A model generated the notes under the pieces. The model did no database searches. It saw nothing but the letters and a program-made list of their open reading frames with translations, and was not told the origin of the DNA. Shown piece after piece: positions 19,299 through 26,645 of a stretch of DNA of 64,000 bases. Source of the DNA: Streptomyces vinaceus (GTDB lineage: Bacteria > Actinomycetota > Actinomycetes > Streptomycetales > Streptomycetaceae); assembly GCF_008704935.1 (NCBI RefSeq), contig NZ_CP023692.1, positions 248,001 through 312,000 on the forward strand, given 5' to 3'. Every line of letters starts with the position of its first letter. The stretch's first letter is position 1. Position numbers and translations under genes: made by a program.

Positions 19299-19997
19299 CT
19301 ACCGTCGTCGGGGCCCGGCGTCGCGCCACATGGGCCACAGGGTCGGCCCGCCGCCGGGCAGCCGGATCTCGCCCGTCACGCGGAAGCCGAGACCCTCGTA
19401 GAACGGGATGTTCGAGATCATGCTGGACTCCAGGTAGGCGGGCTCCCCGAGCCGGTCGCAGTGGGCCAGCTGCTCCCGCACCAGCGCCGAGCCGACTCCC
19501 GCTCCCTGGAACCCGGGGTCGGTCCCCAGGGTCGGCAGGTACCAGTGCGGTGTGTCCGGGTGGGCGTCGTGCAGGGCGTTCTGGACCGCCGCCGCCCGCG
19601 CCAGTCCGCGTACGCCGAACACGTACGCGTAGCGCGGCATCGTCGCGAGCTCCCGCGCGGCGGAGGGCTGCCAGCGCCCGGGCCCCGACCACAGGGCGGC
19701 CGCCAGCAGCTGCCCACCGCTCGTCGCGGCCACCCGTACGGCGCCCGCCCGCGGCCGCTGCTGGCGCTGGAGCAGCGCGAAGAAGCGGGCGGTCCTGCGC
19801 GCCCGGCCGCCCGCGTCACCGTCGGCGATGGCGTCGGCGTCGGCGTCGGCGTCGGCATCACCGTGGGGGAACATCCAGGCCATGACCGCGTCCTCGGCGA
19901 AGGCACGGGCCAGGAGCGCCGCGATCGCGTCCGCCTCGCCCGGCCGGGCGCACCGGATGCCGTACCCGGCGGTGGGTCGTGCGGTACGTGCGTTCAT
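19299..19997 (-). CDS. GNAT family N-acetyltransferase
   Basis: A 232-residue GNAT acyltransferase with an N-terminal IRCARPGEADAIAALLARAF and the acetyl-CoA loop LGTDPGFQGAGVGSALVREQL near residue 163. The C-terminus holds FYEGLGFRVTGEIRLPGGGPTLWPMWR, a form common in Streptomyces. The substrate is unknown. A loop near residue 47 carries an Asp-Ala repeat encoded by a six-base tandem repeat (about 19830-19860), probably unstable in length. The gene is probably co-transcribed with the MFS exporter downstream. Confidence 0.82.
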   Translation of the reverse strand: MNARTARPTAGYGIRCARPGEADAIAALLARAFAEDAVMAWMFPHGDADADADADAIADGDAGGRARRTARFFALLQRQQRPRAGAVRVAATSGGQLLAAALWSGPGRWQPSAARELATMPRYAYVFGVRGLARAAAVQNALHDAHPDTPHWYLPTLGTDPGFQGAGVGSALVREQLAHCDRLGEPAYLESSMISNIPFYEGLGFRVTGEIRLPGGGPTLWPMWRDAGPRRR

Positions 19998-20192
19998 GGG
20001 GCCACCGTAGGCAGGCCGCCCGCTCGTCCCCGGCGACCGGGCCGCGGCCCCAGGTGATATCTGCCGGAATAGGCCCTACCTCCCCCCGATTCCGGTCATT
20101 TCCGGTCCTGGGGCGATGGTGCGCCTTGTGGTCGTCGTCGCCCCGTGAGGGAATGCCGCGACGTTGTCGCCTCAGGACGAGGAGTGGTGAAC

Positions 20193-20651
20193 GTGTCTTC
20201 CCGATTACGCGTAGCGCAGCACGGAGCGAGCCAAACGATCCGGCGGGGGGCGGCGGCAGCGGCCGCCGCCGCACTTGCCATGGCCGCGGCGGTCGCGGGC
20301 GTGGCCGCCCCCGCGCAGGCCGCCGCACCGGTCTGCGAGGGGACCAAGATCGACACCCTGGACTTCGCGACCGGATACACCTACCTGTACTACAGCTCGG
20401 CCACGGGCCGGAACTGCGCCTACACCGTGCCCAAGAGCGGCACGGGCACGCCCCAGCTCATCGCTGTCGGACTGTTCCGCGCCGGCGACAACCAGGGCGT
20501 CTGGGACAGCCGTGCCGACTACAAGTACTACGCCGGGCCCGTCTACCTCGACGCCCGCGGGACCTGCGTCCTGTTCAACGGCCAGGTCCGCAGCACGTCC
20601 GCCTCCTCGGGCTGGGGCCACTGCGGCGCCCTGACGGCAGGCGCGCGATGA
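20193..20651 (+). CDS. SapA-like secreted protein (spore-associated protein A family)
   Basis: A 152-residue secreted protein with a basic N-terminus, an Ala-rich hydrophobic core and a likely signal peptidase site at AQA-AAP near residue 45. The mature part has two Cys pairs and the sequence YKYYAGPVYLDARGTCVLFNGQ...SGWGHCG, which matches my memory of the C-terminal pattern of Streptomyces spore-associated protein A. GTG at 20193 is chosen because GAGGAG ends eight bases before it; GTGs at 20184 and 20187 overlap or abut that site. It is divergent from the GNAT gene across 195 bases. Its role is unknown, possibly aerial growth or spore surface. Confidence 0.6.
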   Translation: MSSRLRVAQHGASQTIRRGAAAAAAAALAMAAAVAGVAAPAQAAAPVCEGTKIDTLDFATGYTYLYYSSATGRNCAYTVPKSGTGTPQLIAVGLFRAGDNQGVWDSRADYKYYAGPVYLDARGTCVLFNGQVRSTSASSGWGHCGALTAGAR

Positions 20652-20747
20652 ACGCGGTGCGGCGGCGCTCGCGCTGACGGCCGCCGCGGCCCTCACGGCC
20701 ACGGGCACGGCCGAACCCGCGGCCCCGGCCCGCTCCTCGCCGCCGGG
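20648..20747 (+). pseudogene. Frameshifted signal-peptide remnant after the sapA-like gene
   Basis: An ATG overlaps the upstream stop (ATGA) and begins MNAVRRRSR before a stop at 20675-20677. In a shifted frame the same DNA reads AALALTAAAALTATGTAEPAAPA, a typical Streptomyces signal-peptide core. The rest runs into the convergent MFS gene. This looks like the 5' end of a secreted-protein gene broken by a frameshift and deletion. Confidence 0.4.
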
Positions 20748-22373
20748 TCAGGGGCGGGGCGACCCGGGCTGGGTCGCGGGGATGCGCTGGGTGAAGAAGA
20801 GAGCGGTCAGTGCGGCCAGGGCGAGGATCCCGAGGGCGGCCCGCAGGCCGTCGATCCGTGCGGTGGCGTTCGCGTCGAGCGCGGCCTGGGTCACGTCCGA
20901 TTTCGCACCCGCGTCTTCGAGGGCGGCGGTGAGCTGGGCGTCCGAGAGGAAGGGCGCGCCTGCCGTGAGCCGGACGTTCGCCTGGCTCTTGACCTCTTCC
21001 GGGATCACCGTGCTGTGCTCGATGGTCGCGAGGAACGACGCGGTCAGTACGGTGATGAGGATCGACCCGGCGACGGCGGTACCGATCGACGCGCCGAGGT
21101 TCGTGACGGTGTTCTGGATCCCGCCGACCTCGGCGCTCTGCTCGTCCGGGACGGCCGAGACGGTGACCGCCCCGAGCTGTGAGGCGAGCGCCCCCATCCC
21201 CAGTCCGATCAGCAGCAGTGGAACGGTGACGACGGCCGCACCGGAATCCTCGTCAAGCAAGATCAGCAGGACGACGGCGCCGGCGAACATGGACAGGATC
21301 CCGAACTTCACCACACGCCGCGGTGAGGCCTCGGGACGGAACCGGGGGATCCCGATCGCGGCGGCCAGCAGCGAGATGGAGAGCGGCAGGATCAGCACGC
21401 CGGTCTTGACGGCGGACAGGCCCAGCGCGACGGACAGGTAGAGCGGGACGACGAAGAACACGCCCATCTGCACGAGGTACTGGAAGAGGAACATCGTCAG
21501 GCCTCCGGTGAGCTGCCGGTTGCGCATGAGCTCCGGATCCACGAGCGGTTCGCTGCCGCGTGCGACCTGGCGGGCCTCCCAGCGGAAGAAGAGCCAGACG
21601 AGGAAGAGACCGGCCAGCATGAGCCAGACGACGGGTGAGAGGCCGCACCAGGACGGGGCGCCGGCCTTGGGCACGAACCAGCCCCATTCGCTGGTGCGCA
21701 GCACGCCGAAGACGAACAGGCCGATGCCCAGCGCGGACAGGACCGCGCCGAGGACGTCGATGCGCGGTCGGTGGCCGGGGGGCGCGTCGGCCATCCGGCG
21801 GCCCAGCACCAGGATGGCCAGTACGAGCACGACTTCACCGGCGAACACCCAGCGCCAGGAGAAGAACGTGGTCGCCACACCACCGATGAGCGGCCCGACC
21901 GCGATCGCGACCGCCCCCGCGGCGGCCACCAGCCCGTACGCGGCGGGCCGGCGCTCCACCGCGAAGTTCGAGGCGACGAGCGCCACGATCGCCGGCAGGA
22001 TCAGCGCCGCTCCCACGCCTTCCAGGAAGGACCAGCCCAGCAGCAGCACGGGCAGGTTAGGGGCGAGCGACGTGGTGAGGGATCCGCAGCCGTAGATGAC
22101 GCAGCCGATCATGAAGGCCCGTCTGCGGCCGACGAGCGCGCCGACCTTGCCGCCGATGATCATCAGCATCGCCATGACCAGCGTGTAGGCGGTGATGGCG
22201 CCTTGCAGACCGCTCACGGTGGTACCGATGTCCTCCGCCACCGTGGCGATCGACACGTTCATCACCGAGCTGTCCAGGGCCATCAGGAACTGCCCGGCGG
22301 CCAGCGTCAGCAGGACGAGCTGTGCGTCTTTCGCCTTCCCGCCCGTGGGGGTCCCGGGTGCTTTGGCTGTCAT
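20748..22373 (-). CDS. MFS transporter, DHA2 (EmrB/QacA) family
   Basis: A 541-residue membrane protein with about 14 transmembrane segments. Helix 1 reads GQFLMALDSSVMNVSIATVAEDIG, the DHA2 signature. The loop after helix 2 reads GGKVGALVGRRRAFMIG and helix 5 carries GAVAIAVGPLIGGVATTFFSWRWVF (motif C and the WRWIF end). A soluble insert of about 60 residues lies near the C-terminus before the last helix. The protein probably exports drugs or metabolites by proton antiport. The start MTAKAPG at 22373 is favoured because the upstream frame is low-complexity; its ribosome site is weak. It stands alone. Confidence 0.87.
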   Translation of the reverse strand: MTAKAPGTPTGGKAKDAQLVLLTLAAGQFLMALDSSVMNVSIATVAEDIGTTVSGLQGAITAYTLVMAMLMIIGGKVGALVGRRRAFMIGCVIYGCGSLTTSLAPNLPVLLLGWSFLEGVGAALILPAIVALVASNFAVERRPAAYGLVAAAGAVAIAVGPLIGGVATTFFSWRWVFAGEVVLVLAILVLGRRMADAPPGHRPRIDVLGAVLSALGIGLFVFGVLRTSEWGWFVPKAGAPSWCGLSPVVWLMLAGLFLVWLFFRWEARQVARGSEPLVDPELMRNRQLTGGLTMFLFQYLVQMGVFFVVPLYLSVALGLSAVKTGVLILPLSISLLAAAIGIPRFRPEASPRRVVKFGILSMFAGAVVLLILLDEDSGAAVVTVPLLLIGLGMGALASQLGAVTVSAVPDEQSAEVGGIQNTVTNLGASIGTAVAGSILITVLTASFLATIEHSTVIPEEVKSQANVRLTAGAPFLSDAQLTAALEDAGAKSDVTQAALDANATARIDGLRAALGILALAALTALFFTQRIPATQPGSPRP

Positions 22374-22459
22374 GGACGGAGCGTCCCACGGCGGCGGACG
22401 GGGCCGTGTCGCCTCGCCGCGCAGGTCAGCCGAGTGGCGGGAACGCGGCGACGCGCCCC

Positions 22460-24196
22460 TCAGTCGAGGCGTACCGCCACCAGGCACGTGTCGTCCTCCA
22501 GGCACGTGTCGTCCTCGTTCTGCTCGGGCGTGAACGCGGCCATGAGCCGGTCCATGGCCTCTTGCGCGCCGAGTCCCGCGCAGGACACCAGCACCCTGCG
22601 CAGCGTTTCGATCCCCTGGCCGATGTCCTCCCCGCGCCGCTCGACCATGCCGTCGGTGTACAGCAGCAGGAGGTCGCCCCGGCGCAGCGGGACGGTGGCG
22701 GTCGCGAACTCGTGTCCGGGCAGGAGGCCGAACAGGGGTCCCCGGTGGGAGGTGTCGAGCTCCGACGCCCGACCGTCACGGAGCAGCAAGGGTGCCGGAT
22801 GGCCCGCGCAGGCCCAGCGGAAGTGGCGCTCCCCGTCGATGTGGCCGATGATCCCGGTCGCCGTTTCCGCGGCGTCGTCGCCGCACACCAGCTCGTTGAG
22901 CCAGGTCGTCAGCTGTCCCGCGTGGGTTCCCGGAGCGTGCGCGAGGCCGGCGAGGGCGTGGCGCTGCTGTGCCATCCGTGCGACCGCGCCCAGGCCGTGG
23001 CCGCACGCGTCACCGATGGCGAGGAGGATCCGCCCGTCCGGCAGCCGGCGGCATTTGTACCAGTCACCGCCGACGGCGTCCGACTCCGCGGGCAGGTAGG
23101 CGGCCGCCACGGACAGTCCGAGTTCGGCGAGCTCCGCCGAGTGCGTCGGCAGGAGCGCCTCCCGCAACGCCGTGGCCACCAGGCGCTCGGCCGCCGCCTC
23201 CTTGCGCAGTTCCTCCCTCTGGCGGCGGGTCGCCGCGAGCCGCTGACGGCTGTGCACCTGGGCGGTCAGGTCGCGTGCGATGAGGTGCAGGGCCCAGGGA
23301 AGTCCGTCCCTGGCGATGACGGGGTGGCCGACCAGGTGGAGGGTGCGGATCTCCCCCAGCACGCTGAAGCGGACCTCCGCACCCGCCGGCTCCTCGCCTT
23401 CCAGGAGGGCGGTCAGCATCTTGCCGAAACGCGGTACGTCGTCCAGGAGCACGGCGTCGCACAGCTCCACCAGCGACAGCGCGCGCCCCTCCTCGGTGCG
23501 GAAGATCGCGTGCAGCCCCTCCGACCAGGTGGTGTCGCCGGACAGGAGGTCCCACGTGCCCCAGCCCATGGAGGCGATGTACTGCGCGTCGAGCGACAGC
23601 ATCTCCGTACGGTTGCGGGCGGGCCGCCACGTGACCAACACCTGGTCCCCGCACGACGCCGCGTCGTACAGCAGACGGGCGCGGTGCAGGCCGTCGCCGC
23701 GCTGCTCGGTGTAGTCGACGGCATGATCGTGCAGGGCGCGGCCGGTGGTCAGGACCTCGGCCAGGGCCTCGATCAGCCCGCCTGCCGCCGCTCCGGGCTG
23801 GACCTCCAGCAGCCGCCGCCCGATGTGCCGGTCCGGGGCGTCGAGCCACTGGGCCGAGCGGACGTGGTTGCCCGCCCGGACGGTGAAGTCCCCGGTGCGC
23901 CCGTCCTCGTCCCGTACGGGGACCAGCAGCGCGGCCGACACGGGGATCGCGGGCAGCGTGGCGCAGACGCAGGCCCACGGGTCGTGGCCGTCCTGGTCCG
24001 CGCACGCGTGCCCGGGTCCGCCGGCCGCGCCGCACGGGCAGGCCCGGGCCGTTTCGCCGTCCTGCGGACCCGGCGCCGTGGGTGCGGGGTCAGGGCGTAC
24101 GCCCGCGTCCCGGCGGGCGGCGGTGCGCAGGGCGGCAACCTCGCTCGCGACGACCTGCTTGAGCGTCTCGGGATCCTGCGCAATCACTGGTTTCAT
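22460..24196 (-). CDS. PAS-SpoIIE (PP2C-type) serine/threonine phosphatase with a Cys/His-rich N-terminus
   Basis: A 578-residue protein. Residues 53-78 hold five or more Cys and two His (CPC, HAC, H, CVC), possibly a metal or redox site. Sensor-like regions follow, including a PAS domain near 200-330. The C-terminal PP2C/RsbU-like phosphatase (about 370-578) has AVGGDWYKCRRL and AIGDACGHG, with metal-binding Asp residues, and a closing DDT motif. Such proteins control anti-sigma or anti-anti-sigma pathways. The C-terminal EDDTCL unit is present twice because of an 18-base tandem duplication. GAGG lies four bases before the ATG. Confidence 0.82.
   Translation of the reverse strand: MKPVIAQDPETLKQVVASEVAALRTAARRDAGVRPDPAPTAPGPQDGETARACPCGAAGGPGHACADQDGHDPWACVCATLPAIPVSAALLVPVRDEDGRTGDFTVRAGNHVRSAQWLDAPDRHIGRRLLEVQPGAAAGGLIEALAEVLTTGRALHDHAVDYTEQRGDGLHRARLLYDAASCGDQVLVTWRPARNRTEMLSLDAQYIASMGWGTWDLLSGDTTWSEGLHAIFRTEEGRALSLVELCDAVLLDDVPRFGKMLTALLEGEEPAGAEVRFSVLGEIRTLHLVGHPVIARDGLPWALHLIARDLTAQVHSRQRLAATRRQREELRKEAAAERLVATALREALLPTHSAELAELGLSVAAAYLPAESDAVGGDWYKCRRLPDGRILLAIGDACGHGLGAVARMAQQRHALAGLAHAPGTHAGQLTTWLNELVCGDDAAETATGIIGHIDGERHFRWACAGHPAPLLLRDGRASELDTSHRGPLFGLLPGHEFATATVPLRRGDLLLLYTDGMVERRGEDIGQGIETLRRVLVSCAGLGAQEAMDRLMAAFTPEQNEDDTCLEDDTCLVAVRLD
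22480..22515. repeat. 18-bp perfect tandem duplication at the phosphatase 3' end
   Basis: CCAGGCACGTGTCGTCCT occurs at 22480-22497 and again at 22498-22515. It keeps frame and duplicates six residues including the closing Asp-Asp-Thr motif of the phosphatase. Confidence 0.9.
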
Positions 24197-24240
24197 CGGT
24201 CCTCACCGGTCGGGATCCCTCCGGGGCCGCGCCCTCTTCC

Positions 24241-24282
24241 CAGGGCGAGCGGGCCGTCTTCCTAGGGCAGCGGGCCGTCTTC
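24241..24282. repeat. 21-bp-period imperfect tandem duplication at the DUF5709 gene end
   Basis: AGCGGGCCGTCTTC is repeated exactly at 24248-24261 and 24269-24282, each preceded by AGGGC. The stop codon (24262-24264) lies between the two copies, so one copy is coding and the other is in the 3' flank. Confidence 0.7.
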
Positions 24283-24726
24283 GGGGTCCTCGATGACGTG
24301 GACGGCGGCTTCCTCGGCCGAGGCGGCGCCCGCGTCGATGCCCACGTCGTGGGCGAGGACGGAGTTCGCGTGGGGTGTGCCGGCGACCGGCGCCAGGCGA
24401 CCGGCACGCCGGCCGCCCGCCTCCGGGTCCACGGGCTCGCCCTCGCCGTCCACCAAGTCCCCGATGCCGTCCCCCGCCGGCGGTTCCTGGTCCGGCTCCT
24501 CCCTGGCGAGACGCTGGTCAAGGCTTTCCCCGGTCCGTTGCGCCCCTCCGGTGGTGTCGTCCCCCTGCCTCGCGTGGGGCCGCTCGGGCGGCGAGTATCC
24601 CTGGTCGAGCACGGCGTCCGTGCCGGGCTCGCCGAGGCTGTCGTCCATGTCGGGCTGCAGCTCGGACGGCTCGTCCTCCGGCTGGGGCTGGTACACGTCG
24701 TCGCCGCGGGCGCCGGTGTCGCTCAT
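24262..24726 (-). CDS. DUF5709 family protein
   Basis: A 154-residue, very acidic, hydrophilic protein of a type widespread in Streptomyces. It has an N-terminal DDVYQPQPEDEPSE, a central GTDAVLDQGYSPPERP, then ESLDQRLAREEPD and a C-terminal AVHVIEDPEDG. No membrane segment or catalytic motif is visible and the function is unknown. It has probably little stable structure. It lies between the SpoIIE-type phosphatase and a DUF6480 gene on the same strand. Members of both DUF families are often noted near stress-response genes, which would fit the phosphatase, but this link is inference. Confidence 0.7.
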   Translation of the reverse strand: MSDTGARGDDVYQPQPEDEPSELQPDMDDSLGEPGTDAVLDQGYSPPERPHARQGDDTTGGAQRTGESLDQRLAREEPDQEPPAGDGIGDLVDGEGEPVDPEAGGRRAGRLAPVAGTPHANSVLAHDVGIDAGAASAEEAAVHVIEDPEDGPLP

Positions 24727-24832
24727 GGCCTGTCCTCCCTCTCCTCGCGGCGGCTGTCGGCCAGCACCGCGTGCTCTTCCCGCCCCTCCCCGGAAAAGGG
24801 CCGATCACGCGACCGGTACCCCGGCTTCCGGC

Positions 24833-25051
24833 TCAGACGTTCAGGTTCAGGATGATGGCGTAGGCGAGGAAGAACAGGGCGAACACCAGGGCGACCAGCC
24901 AGATCAACACGAGTGGCGCTGTCCCCCAGCCGCGCGACAGGGGCCTGTACGGGCCCGTCTCGGAGCCCGTGCTCGATTCCCCGGGCGGCGTTTCGCCGGG
25001 CGGAACCCATCGGCGCGGGTCAGGGCCGGAGACCGGGTTCGGTGCGGACAT
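24833..25051 (-). CDS. DUF6480 family small membrane protein
   Basis: A 72-residue protein with a Pro-rich N-terminal half (DPRRWVPPGETPPGESS) and one C-terminal transmembrane helix (APLVLIWLVALVFALFFLAYAIIL). This is the pattern of DUF6480 proteins of Streptomyces. ATG at 25051 follows GAGGAGG by six bases, a strong site. The function is unknown. The cytoplasmic N-terminus with a tail anchor suggests a membrane-associated accessory role. Confidence 0.68.
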   Translation of the reverse strand: MSAPNPVSGPDPRRWVPPGETPPGESSTGSETGPYRPLSRGWGTAPLVLIWLVALVFALFFLAYAIILNLNV

Positions 25052-25329
25052 GGAGTACCTCCTCGTACCCCCCTCGCCTCGCCCGCGAAGGCACCGGGGC
25101 AGCCCGGCTCGCAGACGCAAGAACGCGTACTCGGCACCTACCCACGCCCTCACCCCTCACTCCTCACGGGCCCGACGAGCCGTCGCCCTCGTCCGTGCCT
25201 GCGAAGACCTGGCCCGCGCCCGTGGTTCCATGGCCGCGTGGAGAGCGCCTCGCAGTACCTTCCGACCAGGGGACTCGGCCTGCCCGGCGGGCTGGAAGGC
25301 GGTTGCGGGGCGCGGGCGCGGAGCGGGGG

Positions 25330-26556
25330 ATGAGCGGTCCTCCCCTGTCCGTGCGCGGCCGTCCGTCGCGCCGCGACCGGCTGACCGGGCTGCTGCCTCC
25401 GGCCGTGGCATGGCTGATGAGCAACCTCGTCACCTGGCTGGTCGCGAGGGCTTCCGTCGCCGGCGACGGGTCCGAGGTGGCGTACTGGTCCACCGCCGGT
25501 CGGCGCCGATGGGACGCGGAGCACTACCTGTCGATCGCCAAGACCGGCTACGAGATGTTCCCGTGCCGGGAGCGCTACCCGGACTATCCCGATGTGATCT
25601 GCGGGAACGTCGCCTGGTTCCCCGGGTACCCGATGTCGGTCCGCGCCGTCTCCGCCACCGGACTCTCCTACGAGATCTCCGCCGTCGTCGTCTCCGAGGC
25701 CTCCCTCTTCGGGATCTTCGCGGTGCTCTGGTACCTGCTGGGCGCCCGGCTCACCTGGGCCACCGGCCTCACGCTCGCGATCGGCGCGGTCTTCCCGGGC
25801 GGTGTCTACTTCCATGCGATGTTCCCGATCGCCACCGGAACGCTGGCATTGCTCGTCTGCGTCGCCGGGGTGAGACGCGGCTCCTGGGGCCTTGCCGCCG
25901 CCGGTGGTTTCGTGGCCACCGCATGCCACCTGGTCGGCGCGGTCGCGGTCGGCATGCTGCTGCTCAGCGCGTTCTTCGCGTGGCAGCGGGACACGTGGAG
26001 CGTGCGGCTCGCGAAGGCCGGGGCGTCGGCCGCCCTCGCCGGGTGCGGAGTCCTGTGGACCAAGTGGCTGATGTGGCAGGCGACGGGCCGGTGGGACGCG
26101 TACGAGACGATCCAGCAGTCCAGCTACGGGCAAAGCGGTGTGCGGCAGCCGTTCGACGAGATGCGGAAGGCCTACGGTTTCCCGTTCAGCGATTGGTACC
26201 GGCCCGAGGGGCACCTGCCGTGGCTGGTGGAGCACAGCCTCGGCGCGCACCGGAGCCAGCTCTGGCTGAACGCGGCGTTCGTGCTGCTCGTGGTGGCCAC
26301 GGCCGCCGTCCGGCTCGTGCGCGACCGCCGGCTCGCCGCCGAGGAGTGGGCCGCTGTGACCCTGACGGTGGCGATCTTCCTCGTACCGTTCTTCGCCGGG
26401 GCGGAAATGTCGTGGTACCGCAACCACGCGCAGATGTTGGTCGGGCTCGTACTCGTCCGGCACACGTCCCGATGGGTCCAGGTACCGCTGCTGGCGTGGT
26501 GCTCGGTCCAGTACGCGCTTCTGGCGTCGATGTTCTTCGCCGGAGTGCTGGTCTGA
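25330..26556 (+). CDS. Polytopic membrane protein, PIG-V-like GT-C glycosyltransferase
   Basis: A 408-residue membrane protein with about nine hydrophobic segments. The first external loop carries RRRWDAEHYLSIAKTGYE, which resembles the WDAxWYxxIAxxGY motif of PIG-V-type mannosyltransferases. NVAWFPGYPMSVRAVS and a periplasmic-side loop follow. GT-C enzymes use polyprenyl-phosphate sugars on the outer face of the membrane. The acceptor is unknown. ATG at 25330 is favoured because the longer upstream frame has no membrane or domain content. The gene is divergent from DUF6480 and ends at a shared bidirectional terminator. Confidence 0.68.
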   Translation: MSGPPLSVRGRPSRRDRLTGLLPPAVAWLMSNLVTWLVARASVAGDGSEVAYWSTAGRRRWDAEHYLSIAKTGYEMFPCRERYPDYPDVICGNVAWFPGYPMSVRAVSATGLSYEISAVVVSEASLFGIFAVLWYLLGARLTWATGLTLAIGAVFPGGVYFHAMFPIATGTLALLVCVAGVRRGSWGLAAAGGFVATACHLVGAVAVGMLLLSAFFAWQRDTWSVRLAKAGASAALAGCGVLWTKWLMWQATGRWDAYETIQQSSYGQSGVRQPFDEMRKAYGFPFSDWYRPEGHLPWLVEHSLGAHRSQLWLNAAFVLLVVATAAVRLVRDRRLAAEEWAAVTLTVAIFLVPFFAGAEMSWYRNHAQMLVGLVLVRHTSRWVQVPLLAWCSVQYALLASMFFAGVLV

Positions 26557-26583
26557 CCCGGCCGCCCCGGGCCGCCCCCTACG

Positions 26584-26625
26584 GACCGCTCCGCGCCCGG
26601 AGCGGTGCTCCGGGCGCGAGCGGTC
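26584..26625. terminator. Bidirectional hairpin terminator between convergent genes
   Basis: Arms at 26584-26603 and 26607-26625 pair over 19 bases with a single bulged C and a 3-base loop. It lies between the stops of the GT-C gene and the chitinase gene and can serve both. Confidence 0.8.
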
Positions 26626-26645
26626 GGCGGGAGGCCGGCGCGTGG

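Noticed and set aside
19830..19861. Six-base tandem repeat as a regulatory or recombination site
   Set aside because: It is inside the GNAT gene and encodes an in-frame Asp-Ala run, so a simple coding microsatellite is enough.
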